DNA from: Tubulanus polymorphus
Taxonomy: Eukaryota > Nemertea > Palaeonemertea > Tubulaniformes > Tubulanidae
Reading direction: 5' to 3'
Length of the DNA stretch: 64,000 nt
Assembly (NCBI RefSeq): GCF_964204645.1
Contig: NC_134029.1
Coordinates: forward strand, 20,974,450-21,038,449
Each line of letters starts with the position of its first letter. The first letter of the stretch is position 1. This document shows, one piece after another, positions 32,501-43,169 of this stretch. The position numbers were made by a program, and so were the translations under genes. The notes under the pieces are model-generated. The model was given only the letters and a program-made list of their open reading frames with translations, did no database searches and had not been told where the DNA came from.

Positions 32501-35500
32501 TGGTTATTGTAGCTCGAGGGTTTCAATAGATTCTTTCCGTTTGTCGTCGTTAGCTCACAGAATATCTCTAGGCCACGTCAATCTGGGACTTCACACCGAA
32601 ACGGTAAGATCTTGCTTCATCGCCAACTTATTCATCAGAATTTAGGTAAATGAGGTAATATGTCTTATCTGATGCGAATACAATTCATCAGGGGCGTCTC
32701 TAGGAGGGATCAGGGTGTCCGGCGCCCACCGCCCCCACCCCAGAATTTCAAGTGCCCTCAAAAATGTCACCCCAAAATTTTTTGGACCAATGATTTCCAC
32801 CTATAATTTTTTCAATACATGAAATGACCGAAAGCACCCCTAAAATGTTGTAGAAGTATCTGGTGTGGTGTTTCGTAAAAGGTGCCCTTATTTCGCATTG
32901 GACAACCCCCCCCCCCCCCCCCATGGAAAATCCTAGATCCGTCCCTGTTCGTTTGATATTATAAAAGATATGTATACGTGAAAATATGTAGTGGCAAACG
33001 AAACCTCTGAGAATCATATGAAACGATATCATTCCAGACACCAGAGCCGTCAAAGCCTACGAAATTCATCGGTTTACCAAATTTCCGTCTAGACATGGAA
33101 ATGTTGGAGGACGAATTCGAGGTGAAATTTTTTTTTTGGAAGCTATCCATGCGATAAACGCAATCGGAAATTCTTCAAGGCCTTGGGCTGTCGATTACTT
33201 AATACACGTTTTTCGTTGTATTACAGAAACTATACAACGTAATGCCCAGATCGTCGGAGGTTCCCCCTGGTGCCGAGAACAAAAACCGATTTGCTAACGT
33301 TATCCCCAGTAAGTTTCGCGCACCGTGCCTTGCTATATTCATATTCTTAGATAATTGATATCCCACAAAACATATTGATATTGTAGTTGAGGAAAGTCGA
33401 GTCATGCTAAAAACGGTTTACGGAGCTGTCGCCAGTGAATACATCAATGCTAATTACATCAAGGTGATTTAAAAGATAAATTAGTTTTTCGCTCAAGTAA
33501 AACTCACTATAACTCGCGTACAGTAACAATGATATAAGGATTTTGACACTTAACTCCCATAATGTGGTAGAAAATCCACAATACAGATAAGAAAAAATAA
33601 GTCCGAAAGGTTTCCTCGAGTGTATATTTCGACGTTTCGACTAATAGTCATCTTCAAGAATACCTTATTTCTACTGTATTATCGTTTCAACACGGATCTG
33701 AGCATTTCATCAAGGTTATGTTCCTTAGTTGGTAAATGAAACACATTTCGGTAGTCTAATTAATCGTTATCAGAACATCGTTTGGCATCGTTTTGGGTGT
33801 TAAATTAAAATTCAAACTATGTTTATGCAGGGCTATAGAAGGCGTCCGAAGGTGTACATAGCTACCCAAGCACCGATGAAAAATACTATAGGAGACCTAT
33901 GGCGGATGGTTTGGGAACATCAGTGCCGTATTATCGTCATGTTGACTGCTCTTGATGAAGATGGCATGGTAAATGAATAACGTTTAATGTATACACGTAT
34001 CGTTGGGAAGTTTTATTGACACTCTTTTAGGTCATTATTTTTTGCGCTCAGAAAATATAGAGTCGCATTGTCTCGTGTTTTACCTAAAAGAATGTTTCAT
34101 GGCGGAAGATCTTTTTCACGTGCAGCACAAATATTATTATAATCTACCTCTTAATCTTTGGAACGGTAATGGCATTGATAATTTGAAATCTCGTCTTAAG
34201 ACTTTCCTTTTGAAAGAACATTCATATTTTCAATGTATTTTATAGCCGCATTTTTACTGTAAATAGCTCCGAGACGCCGTGTAGTGCGAACTATAAATTC
34301 TTATCATCATTGGTGAAATTGATCAGTCACTCGGTAAATTCTCTCTTCACGTCATTACAATTTTCAGTCAAGATGTGAGGAATACTGGCCAAATACAAAT
34401 GGCGTAGATCTGGTGAGATCTTACGGAGCATTCCAGATAACTCAAAAATCCAGAGAGGTCTACCAAGAATATATCGTTTCAACTTTATCGGTAAAAGATT
34501 TAGAGGTGCGTACAGTATAAATCAAAGGTCATAAATAACAGCCTTTCACGGATTTTCGCTTACCAATTTTGCAGCTACGTACTGATTTTAACAACAATTC
34601 ATGTATTTTGTTACTTTCATGACAAACATCTTTAAATAATTTGATTTACCAGTTTACCAGGGGCCGGTTGCTCAATAGGATGGTGTCAATATAACTTTAA
34701 CTTTAACCGACGAGGGAATTTATCCGTCGGTTGAATTTTCAAGCAACCCAATCTAACCGACGGTTAAGAGTTTAACCGGCCCCTGATTGCTTCATCAATT
34801 TCAGAGTAATCTTACAAGAGAAGTGATTCATTTTTGGTATACAGCCTGGCCCAATCAGGGCGTACCCGAATCGTCTTTATCTATCGTTAAATTCATTTTA
34901 CAACTCCGCCCTCACATGAAAAGACACAGTACGTCTCCAACTGTAATTCATTGCAGGTATGAACCCTTTTCATCTCTCGTGGCGTTACTAAGTGTTAGCT
35001 CGTGTAAATACTTACGGTGGCTGGATTAGGGATATCGTGCATTATTTTTTCTACCCATTCCTGACAAAAAATGGCATCCTCAACACCGCGTAAAAGCGAT
35101 CGTTGCAATCTTTTTGTCTCGAATCGGCTAGAAAAAAAATGATGCATGGGATCTCTAATCATCCACCATATCCGCTAGATGAATTTGACAAATAAACTGA
35201 TGTAGAATTATTTAGGATTCATAGATGATCTTTTTCTGCGAATTACTTTTGATAAACTTCCAACTGTGATTCTACTGAATAAATACTAATTTATCTTATT
35301 ACCAAAGTCCCGGGACTGGAAGAACTGGAACAGTCATAGCTATTGATATATGTATGAGATCATTTGAAGAGACGAATGTCGTGGATATACTCAACTGCGT
35401 AAACCGATTACGTCAGGAACGAGGTGGAGCCGTTAAAACACTAGAACAATATGCATTTATATTCAAGGTAAAATCTTACGAAACCAAAGTGTTAACAAGC

Positions 35501-35826
35501 CACAACAGTAGTAGACTTTGAATTCTGCGCATAAACCGGATAATCCACGTAATTGTACCCTGGCTTTAAAGAGTTTAGTTAGAAGATTTAGCTTTTGAGT
35601 TCAAAGACTTCATCGAAGCACCCAAGTTTAATGCATTTTGTTTCCAGGGCAGAATGTTTTGTACCCTAGCATGAATAAAAAAAAACCTGATTTTGGATCA
35701 TGAATTATCATCAGTGATTTCGTTTCTGTTTTGCAGGCTCTCAACGATTATGCGCTGATGTTATCAAATCCATCAGTATGTTCATCAGCTACTTCGTCTT
35801 CTGTTTCTATCAATATCAACCAGTGA
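29525..35826 (+). CDS. Receptor-type protein tyrosine phosphatase with altered WPD loop
   Basis: Thirteen exons give 941 residues: 29525-29558, 30195-31399, 31475-31825, 31906-32046, 32430-32603, 33038-33121, 33227-33308, 33387-33463, 33831-33968, 34368-34505, 34805-34956, 35308-35467, 35737-35826. The signal peptide is split by intron 1 (MFWFFGNSVLL, then GVIALTVRSSATA). A charged, Ser/Thr-rich ectodomain (to about 430) precedes a compact membrane-proximal domain with two cysteines (about 434-530, SEA- or ferredoxin-like by pattern only), a transmembrane helix (about 554-577, GIVVAIVIACIAGVALVILI) and one PTP domain (about 650-930). PTP hallmarks seen: KNRF, EYINANYIK, YIATQAP, HCSPGTGRTG (Cys 858, Arg 864) and KTLEQY. 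The general-acid Asp is replaced: WPNQGVP (823-829). Catalysis is thus probably weak or lost. Which RPTP subfamily it belongs to is unclear. A poly(A) signal lies at 36053. Confidence 0.87.
32689..32947. repeat. CAGGG-ended inverted-repeat element (hAT-type MITE candidate)
   Basis: The left end is CAGGGGCGTCTCTAGGA and the right end, on the opposite strand, CAGGGACGGATCTAGGA, enclosing 225 bp with a C17 run (32906-32922). CAGGGGC-type ends are common in hAT elements. I could not see a convincing 8-bp target duplication. It lies in an intron of the phosphatase gene. Confidence 0.55.
34668..34785. repeat. 118-bp MITE with perfect CAGGGGCCGGTT ends, abutting an exon
   Basis: CAGGGGCCGGTT at the left is matched exactly by AACCGGCCCCTG at the right. 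Nested inverted repeats (GGTTGCT/AGCAACC and AACCGACG/CGTCGGTT) make the whole unit a potential hairpin. It ends 19 bp before the exon starting at 34805, so it contributes to the acceptor region of a phosphatase exon that encodes the WPN loop. Confidence 0.7.
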
Positions 35827-36662
35827 TGCTGGAAACTTCAGAAAACGAAACCGCTACCGCATGGGGACTTAGTACATGTACATGTAGACCACTTTACGAA
35901 ACTGTCTTCTTTTAGAATGCTAGCCGTATGCGTTATCTCCACTCAATGTCCGTGCAATACAGTAGTGATTGGTAAAAGTCGTGATTTAAAAAAACCACTA
36001 GGTATTAAATGTGTTTGATATGTATGGAATGTAAATAGGGATGTCGCTTGAAAATAAAGAACAGTTTATCGATTCTCAATTTGTCATTCAAGTCTCTCAA
36101 ATAAAATGGAATTAGCGATTGAAACAACTCGCCCGCCACGGTAATAATACCAATCGTGAGCTCGACTGTCTAGTGCTGCCCCTATGCGGGTAAAACGTGA
36201 ACTAAAATAATACTCACTTGCCAGTCTTTGAACAGCCGCAGTGGACAAACTAAATACCCATACCGTTTGCCAATTTTTTTCGACTTCGACACTTTTGGGT
36301 CGATACCTACCAAGGGATTTTCCAGATTAATCGGTCTTGGAACAGAAAATTTCATTCAACTTCAATTCTATACCAGATGCAACAAAATATTCCTTAGACA
36401 AAACGGTTTATATGTACAGTTTTGACTCCACACTAGCAGAACCCTTTATTGCAAAAGCTGAACAAACATGAAATGAGAAATAATTCAATAAGTATTTAGA
36501 AAACGATCTGTTTTATTTATATACAACAGCAATTTATATCTGTACAGATAGTTGAAATTGTACAATAGAATTAAGAATTGAAAGCACCAAGATATTGCCA
36601 CAGTCATCCGCCCTCCACGCATGCACACATTTATTAAATCCAAACGTAAATCTGACCATTCG
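35827..36662. other. Convergent 3' ends of the phosphatase and IER3IP1 genes
   Basis: AATAAA at 36053-36058 serves the plus-strand phosphatase. Reverse-strand AATAAA hexamers at about 36630-36635 and 36514 could serve the minus-strand gene. No further gene is seen. Confidence 0.6.
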
Positions 36663-37185
36663 CTATCCGAGTAATAACTTGAATATAATTGTCACAATAT
36701 TTAGTCCAATCAAAGGAACTGAAATGAAAATTCATAAGACAAAAATGTTTTGAATATTTTTTTCTTCCCATGACGACAAGTTTATTCTCTTGAAAACACT
36801 ATCAACTTACTTCTCATTACAGTACGAATCGATCGAATAAGATTCATTATCTGAGTCTTCATTCCGGGCGCTTCACCGAAACCGCGATGGTCTGTAGCCC
36901 AACCAACTGAAATAAAAATTATTACTAGAAGTTTTCGTTTATTTCCAGGTTGTCATACTATACCACCAGATGGCGTACCAGTCTGAGTCATTTTATCGTC
37001 AGTTTTAAGCATTTTAGGGATATTTACGATACGTTATATTGACCAAAATTACGTTAGAAAATTAGGAATATATTAGATCTATGATCATACGTACTCTTTG
37101 CTAGGAATCGTTCCTCATGAAGGACGCAAACTGCATTTAAACACAGTAAAGTAGCCTCCAATAAACTATACAGGGTAAACGCCAT
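36663..37185 (-). CDS. IER3IP1: IER3IP1 / Yos1 homologue, ER-Golgi membrane protein
   Basis: Three exons give 80 residues: 37185-37095, 36906-36811, 36718-36663. The N-terminus MAFTLYSLLEATLLCLNAVC followed by VLHEERFLAK is diagnostic for the family, as are MNLIRSIRTVMRVPLI and a hydrophobic C-terminus. There are two membrane segments, one at each end. The human protein is 82 residues. Family knowledge: Yos1/IER3IP1 acts in ER-to-Golgi transport with YIP1-type proteins. Introns are phase 1 and phase 1. The gene is far too split for ORF detection and was found from its first exon. Confidence 0.96.
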
Positions 37186-37786
37186 TTTGAATGATGACGT
37201 AGCGTAATCCTAGAAATAGACTGGTTCCGCACTACACGCGGGCTCAAGGAAACAGCCCGTACATCAAAACTGTATTAATATCTAACAATCATTGGTTGGA
37301 TATTCAAAGAAATATTCAGAATTGTAATATATACTGTTTCAAGCTGAAAATAAACAAAGCAATTTGTTCACTGGTTGGCTTTGTAAAATATGTCCACTAG
37401 CGGGAGCCAGTCTATTCTGGATTTCTAGGATATTTCTCGTTGTTGGAGAAGCGTAAACAAACATGATGCAATGTCCTGAAAAACTGAAATATCTGACGTG
37501 GCCAAATGAGAATCACTGATTTTCTGCAAATGCTGACGTCGCCTTAGCTCGGCTCTCTCAATATAAACCCTGACATTACCGACGCGTTCAATCTACACAC
37601 CTTTCTTCTGAAACAAACGAGTCGAACCACACCGCAGTGAAAACTATTTGCAGATCTTTTCAACTTGAACATTAGCCTGAAAAAATTACAGTGTTATTGG
37701 CGTGAACCGTATAAACAGGTTTCAACTATAGAATTCACGACCGAGTGTTCGAGACATTATATACCGCATATTCAATTTGATCCAAG
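37186..37786. promoter_or_regulatory. Divergent promoter region between IER3IP1 and the alpha-crystallin-domain gene
   Basis: The two start codons are 600 bp apart in opposite directions. A TATA-like ATATAAAC lies at 37561-37568 upstream of the plus-strand gene, followed by about 200 bp of probable 5' UTR. An inverted-repeat element at 37208-37430 fills much of the region. I looked for heat-shock elements and found no canonical nGAAnnTTCnnGAA array. Confidence 0.5.
37208..37430. repeat. Inverted-repeat element with TCCTAGAAAT ends
   Basis: The left end is TCCTAGAAATAGACTGG and the right end, on the opposite strand, is TCCTAGAAATCCAGAATAGACTGG in two parts: TCCTAGAAAT, then AGACTGGCTCCCGC. 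The left end lacks a few bases of the right. About 223 bp, no ORF. It lies 23 bp upstream of the IER3IP1 start codon, so it is in that gene's 5' UTR or promoter. Confidence 0.6.
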
Positions 37787-39330
37787 ATGAAAGTCGTTAG
37801 TGCGTCGCTGATTGGGATGGCGCTGTGTTTGGCATCGTCTACGGGACACGTTCATCATGGACGAAAAATGAAGCCAATAATCCATAAATTTGCGTAAGTA
37901 CTATTTGCATCATCTCTAAATAGGTTGTCACGTAGTATTCAAGGAAAAAGCGTATTTATATATCATTATGTTTGTTCAATATTTGTAGTAATGATAGGAT
38001 TGAAACCGTGGTGGATACTGGCGTTTTTGACCAGATGGAGAAACATTTCATGGGAAACGATGACCAGAGAGAGACAGCTGAACCGCCGAAACCAAATTGC
38101 CACCGAAATAAACAACAGCAATTTCCTCGTGAACACACGGAGGAGCGTTGGTCGACACAGCCGCCGTGTACCGTCTGCTCACAGCATACAGCTTCCGATC
38201 TGAACGAGGCCGTTGTTAAAAACCGGCCCCATAAGAATAACAATCTGAATAAAAAAGACCAAGAAAGACTCGCGAATACCAAGGAGCGAATCCGATCACT
38301 AAACAAACAAATGAACCATCTGGACGAACAACAAAAAGCCGGCGAGAAAATAATACGCGATATGAAATTGCGACGACAACAAATACGAGCTGAAGAAATC
38401 AAACGACAAGAAGAACTGGAAGTGATTAGTCAGGAAGCTCGAAAAATGAAGGAGAATCGAGATCGAATGAGGCTCGAGAAAGCGGCGCAAATTAGAAGAC
38501 AACAAGAATTAGAAGCCGCGAGATTACGTTATGAACGCGAGCGTGCTAGGATTTTACAACAGGCGGGCCAGCACGAAGATGAGAATCTCGGTCAAACTCG
38601 AGATGAACAGATGCCTAGTGAGGACTTCGGCGACAGCGGACGAGAAAGTGGATACACAGTTGCAGAGGGATTGAAACAGGCGTTAGAATTGGGACAGGCG
38701 ATTAAAAGTATGGAGAGGAGCTTAACCGAAGTAGCTGCTGCAGATCAGGACAATCCAGAAACCGGTGAGTCTAACGCGGAAAAATCCTCGCCTACGTCTG
38801 AGGGAATTCCAGCGGTGAGGTTATCGGAAAGTACTGTTGATTCGAACTCAAAACATGTCCAACTCGGCGCGTTTAAAGTATACAATTTCTACCCGGACGA
38901 CATATCTATAAAAACCATCGGACATTTCATTCATATCAGCGGTCGATATGAGATTTGTAAATGTAATAAGAACAACTGCGAAAAGAGCGAATTTCAACAT
39001 CATTTCAGCATCTCACAATCTATCGATACCTCCAGTATTCACGCCACGCTAGACGCTGATAGAATTCTGAGAATACACGCTGTCGATTACGAGGGTACGG
39101 TCATTGAACCTGAAGACAGGCAAATCCGTATTTTAGGACTTGGAATCGAGAAATCACGTCCCGCCACTTCGACCTCCTGTTCAGATGGTCAGCGGCCGGT
39201 AGATTCGCCAACACCACCACAACCACCACCAGCCGATTACCCGAAAGTGGGAAAGGTCTACAACAAACCGAGAACGTTCGTTATTACCGCAGAACCAGAA
39301 AAACATTTAAGAATCCTTGACGAACTCTAA
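37787..39330 (+). CDS. Predicted secreted coiled-coil protein with C-terminal alpha-crystallin (Hsp20-like) domain
   Basis: Two exons (37787-37893 and 37989-39330, phase 2) give 482 residues. The N-terminus MKVVSASLIGMALCLASSTG is a clear signal peptide. Residues about 122-233 are a long, charged coiled coil (QERLANTKERIRSLNKQMNH onward). An Hsp20/alpha-crystallin fold follows at about 330-412: FKVYNFYPDDISI, FIHISGRYE, FQHHFSIS and LDADRILRIHA, with IRI (about 415-417) in the place of the family's IXI motif. A short Cys-rich insert (CKCNKNNC) sits in the mid-domain loop. Small heat-shock proteins normally lack signal peptides, so a secreted or ER-lumenal chaperone-like or structural role is inferred. 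There is a TATA-like box at 37561 and poly(A) signal at 39613. I do not recognise a named orthologue. Confidence 0.85.
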
Positions 39331-39996
39331 ATGCGAAGAAATAATGATGATACGGTTCGTCAATATTAATTATTCAATATATCATTAGATCAGCCTATAA
39401 TGACTACTATACATATGTGATAAGGTATCATTCAAATCTAAGTAATGTATATAAAGCTTAAATTATATAACTTAAATATCATATTATATTATTTACTGTA
39501 AGGAACATTCAATTGTCTGTAATTACTAGATAATTTATAAAAGTGTTGTGTGTATTGATTGATATGATGTGGTTGTATCTCTTTATATAAATCTCAGTTT
39601 TTTACGCGTGTCAATAAATAAATGCATTTTTCATAACAATAAATGCTAGTTTTTAGTCTAAATTTGGATATGAAAATTAATCATCTCTATATCAACGGTT
39701 TATTATCCACTGAGGACCGAAGGAAACTGTTTAAAGCCAAAAATAGCCAAAAGAAAGTAGTGAAAGTCCCTATCGATCGGCCCCTTCGGTATTGAATTTA
39801 CACCTCCCTGGTAACGGGCAGTTTTCGGTTTGAACCAGCGTGCTAGCGCATAACGACGCTTAACAAACAGGTTATTACTTACATGAAATACACTACATTA
39901 ATGACAGAAAGGAGCTAAAGATTAGTCTTTTGATTTAGTGCAATGACGTAAAAGAATCACTCTGAAATTTTTAACTGAAAGAGTGCCACTTGCAAG
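39331..39996. other. 3' UTR of the alpha-crystallin-domain gene and intergenic DNA
   Basis: AATAAA occurs at 39613-39618 and again nearby. The rest up to the retrotransposon target site has no gene signal. Confidence 0.6.
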
Positions 39997-40000
39997 GAAC
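39997..40000. repeat. Target-site duplication GAAC, left copy
   Basis: GAAC directly precedes the 5' LTR (TGTAGCGG...) and recurs at 52341-52344 directly after the 3' LTR (...GGTTACA). Four to five bp is normal for Ty3/Gypsy integrases. Confidence 0.8.
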
Positions 40001-40689
40001 TGTAGCGGAAATTCCGTGATGATGTTATAGGCGCCAAATTTAAATCACTTTCTTGCCTGCATAGCAGTTTTATAACCGGGCCAGAGCGCCAGTTTTGAAT
40101 CCCTCATGTATCGCCACAGATAGCGTCTAATATTTATAGATCCTTAAAATAGCACCAATTATTCAATTTCCTTATCCTTTATTCCCGTTTATAACCTGGT
40201 TACCTTTCTTACTGCGTTGCGGGACGAACTCAGCTCGCGTCCGGTCGAGTTGTGTTCGTTGGGGGATTTTACACAGACTATGTTGTCTTACCGTCTTTAT
40301 AACTATTCGGCGGAACCAGTTGTTCAAGAAATCAAACTGCTCTTAAAGCACATCAGTACGTCTTAAATCTTCTTACCAATACGTTCGTATTTATATCCTA
40401 ACGATGTTATATTGTGATATATGAATTCCGCTCTAGTGAAGTCGAGTAGCGCCCGGATTCGGGCCGGTTCAATTTGGTACTCCGCGGTGCCGACCGCTTG
40501 AGTGCTCCCTCTTTCGGTGAACTACATTTTTTTTGTAACTAATTGGAAGTTAAATATTCTCTTGATAATAAATCTTTTTCTTTTCGGAGTTTTTAATGCT
40601 CGACTCGGACCGGAGTTCGTATAAATAAATCTATGCTTGTAGGTTCCGATCGAGCGACGTCGTGGACGGCGGTCAGTCACGCGTGATCG

Positions 40690-40793
40690 TGACGTCACGC
40701 CGTACCACGTGATTTTCAACCTATTGGAGCGTAGCGGGGACAAAGGCGGGTAGCCAATCAGGACAACGCGGGGACAACGAGCCCTATATAAGG
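40690..40793 (+). promoter_or_regulatory. LTR promoter
   Basis: TGACGTCA (CRE) at 40690-40697, CACGTG E-box at 40706-40711, CCAAT at 40753 and CTATATAAGG (TATA) at 40784-40793. Transcription would start around 40815-40825. The same array recurs in the 3' LTR, 9,413 bp downstream (TATA at 50197-50206). Confidence 0.7.
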
Positions 40794-42549
40794 CGGGCAG
40801 CGCGCTAGTTTGGGATTCTGACCTGAGCGTCGACCACTCGCATGGTTCAATTTAGCTCTCTCTAACCAACGGATACTATATTCCAAGTTACAATGTAAGC
40901 AAGTTGTAGGCCTACCTCCCGCGTCCCGACGGGGACCGGGTTTCCTTTCCTCGGGGGGATGTGATTGAATTACGTTGCTTTTATTATTGGTAATTGTTAT
41001 TGTTTCCGTGCCGCGAGGTCCTGATTGTCCCCGGCCCTCCATGTTATTCTAAACTTCTGTAGTATTCGCCAATCATCACTGCGATAGTATTAGGTTGTCT
41101 CCAACGACAGCCCTTGTTTAAAGCTCTACCTAAGGTAATTCCCGTCCCGGGTGGGTGGATTTTGGCGATGGTGACTGGTTTGGGTAGGTTATTTCGGTCT
41201 CAGTCCGTTGACGGTCCAGATAGCTAGGCTATTGAAGACGACGAGGGTTATTGGTGCGGATGGTTCAGCCGCCTACGGGATTTGCCGGGTCCGGAGAGGA
41301 CGTCTGATGTCGATGGTTTGACCACCTACGGGAATGGTATATTGGTCCACGGAAAAGCGAAGAGAGCGAAGAATGGGGTCTGCCGGTCAGCCGTTAGACG
41401 AGAATCTGCAGAGACTGAGTTCCAGTCGGGTGCTGGCACTGTCGCCGATTTCTTCCCTCCCCTCCTTAAGCATTAATCGCCTTAATCATAGGGCATTACC
41501 CGTCCTATTCCACGAGAAGTATTATCGATCGACGATCGATCCCTCTAGTATTAAAATACGGACATTAGGTATTATTCTAACGAGTTTCCACATCATTGTG
41601 ATGCTGGGACTGGGGCACAGCGAGGACTATTCCTCTCTGTCTCCCAGTCGCTCGAAATACCTCACGCTTGAGTTCTAATTCGAGTTAGATGATAATCGGG
41701 CAGCTAAGCCGTTTGACTTTAGTAATGCGCCGGCGGGACCTAACCGTTTCGGCTATATCCGCCTCGCGTTTCAACCATTTATGCAATGCATCGTTGTAGA
41801 GTCGAATTTTATTCGGGGTCGCCTAGGCCTCGTTGCATTTATTTCCGCGGGCGATTTCGCGTGCGGTCCTTAGTATTTTTCTTAAAACTGAGTTGAGAGA
41901 GAAGGGTGAGGGAATATCATTTTTGACGGTATTTTATTTCGTTGGGTCACTTGACCCCCCTTGAGTTTCGGAATTTGTCGGGTGACGATCAACCATGCTG
42001 CCAGTGGTAGTCCAGGTCGAAACCAAGTCTCCCCTTGATGTCTTACTGCCTAAGAGGACCAGAGATGAGTGGCCCGAAGAAAGAAGGGCGGACCAGGGAA
42101 CTGATCAGTCCCTGCGTCGGACCACCAGTGAAGGCGAATTCCAACCAAGATGAAGAATCCCTGTAGTGGTAGTTCAAGAGGAGGCATTATCGAGTCGGTC
42201 CTTGGCCGGGTTCAGATATTGGGATCTGCTCATCGTCACCGACATTTCCGCTTCGGACTCAAGCCTTTTAATTATTTGACTCTCATAGTTCAACCCCCCC
42301 CCCCCCTTTTCTCTCTCTCTCTCATTTTTGGGTGTGAGCCTAATCGCGCCTTCGTACAATATTATATCCGTGGAACATGATTAGTTCTACGAGCCGTCGT
42401 TATGCCTAAGGACCAGTTTATAAATGTTATAAACGTCCCTTGTTCCTGGGGATTTCCGAGAGTACACATATTTTATTACGAGTATTGGGAGATTGCTTTG
42501 ATCTTGAGTGACGAGCAACACCCCGTTCTTTTAATCCGTTGTTGAGCTG

Positions 42550-42555
42550 AATAAA
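42550..42555 (+). terminator. LTR poly(A) signal
   Basis: AATAAA in the 3' part of the LTR, repeated at 51963-51968 in the downstream copy, where it would end the element's transcript. Confidence 0.55.
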
Positions 42556-42556
42556 C

Positions 42557-42772
42557 ATGGCAATCGTTAATTTTTCACGAATAACGGTCTTATGTCTTAT
42601 TTTGAGTGGATATCTGAGTCTGAGTCAGTTCGACCTGTTTCGGGAACAACCTTGGAATGAGGACGCGCTACCATGGAAACGAAAGGATTCCGAGTTGTTG
42701 ATGATCGCCTTCAAGTTAAGGACGATTGGACCCGAAGACCCACCTAGAATCGATAGGAGGCACGACGTGTAG
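42557..42772 (+). CDS. Small LTR ORF with a signal-peptide-like start, uncertain
   Basis: A 71-codon ORF starting one base past AATAAA, with a hydrophobic N-terminus (ITVLCLILSGYLSLS). It is present unchanged in both LTRs (also 51968-52183). Being in the LTR it would be in the leader of genomic RNA only if transcription starts at the upstream TATA. I do not recognise the product, and it may be a chance ORF. Confidence 0.25.
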   Translation: MAIVNFSRITVLCLILSGYLSLSQFDLFREQPWNEDALPWKRKDSELLMIAFKLRTIGPEDPPRIDRRHDV

Positions 42773-42932
42773 AGGGGATCCCCGACGAAGTTATTTGGCC
42801 CGGCCCGTGCGTTAGGGAGGCCAAGCTGTAGACCAGTACTGAGCGGCGGTATATTGTCTGGCGCAGCCATTGTGAGAAAATCTGGCCCGGAGAGCCAGTC
42901 GGTTACTGTGCCTGGCCTATTCGGTTACAAAG

Positions 42933-42950
42933 TGGTGGCAGCGGTGGGAT
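42933..42950 (+). other. Primer-binding site, complementary to tRNA-Leu
   Basis: TGGTGGCAGCGGTGGGAT begins three bases after the 5' LTR. Its complement, ATCCCACCGCTGCCACCA, matches the 3' end of animal tRNA-Leu (recalled from the human tRNA-Leu sequence) with the added CCA. This marks the minus-strand primer site. Confidence 0.85.
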
Positions 42951-43169
42951 GCTTCGAGAAACACAGAGAAGAACTGACGCAGATGGAAACGGCGTTGAGA
43001 CCGGGATACCAGCCCCCTCAATTGTGTCGGACTCAGATATCTCACTTTTTTTAGTTAAAGAACCATTAATTCATATTTCTTTTGTGTCATGTTACACGTG
43101 TTGAATGGTTGCTCGTTGCTCTTGATAACCTGTTAAAATTTCTCTTGCTCGTTCCCGTAGGCAACCCTC

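Larger units (their letters stand above)
40001..42929 (+). repeat. 5' LTR
   Basis: Begins TGTAGCGG and ends GGTTACA (TG...CA). At 2,929 bp it is several times longer than usual for this class. It contains a promoter (CRE, E-box, CCAAT, TATA at 40690-40793) and AATAAA at 42550, implying a repeated (R) region of roughly 1.7 kb. A C13 run followed by CT repeats at 42294-42323 is the only visible difference from the 3' copy. Short ORFs within it occur in both copies and on both strands. Confidence 0.96.

Noticed and set aside
37440-37787. Heat-shock elements upstream of the crystallin-domain gene
   Set aside because: Isolated GAA and TTC triplets occur but not in the alternating 5-bp spacing of a functional element.
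40522-41042. Minus-strand ORFs in the LTRs
   Set aside because: They lie across the promoter region, lack domains and occur in both LTRs simply because these are copies.
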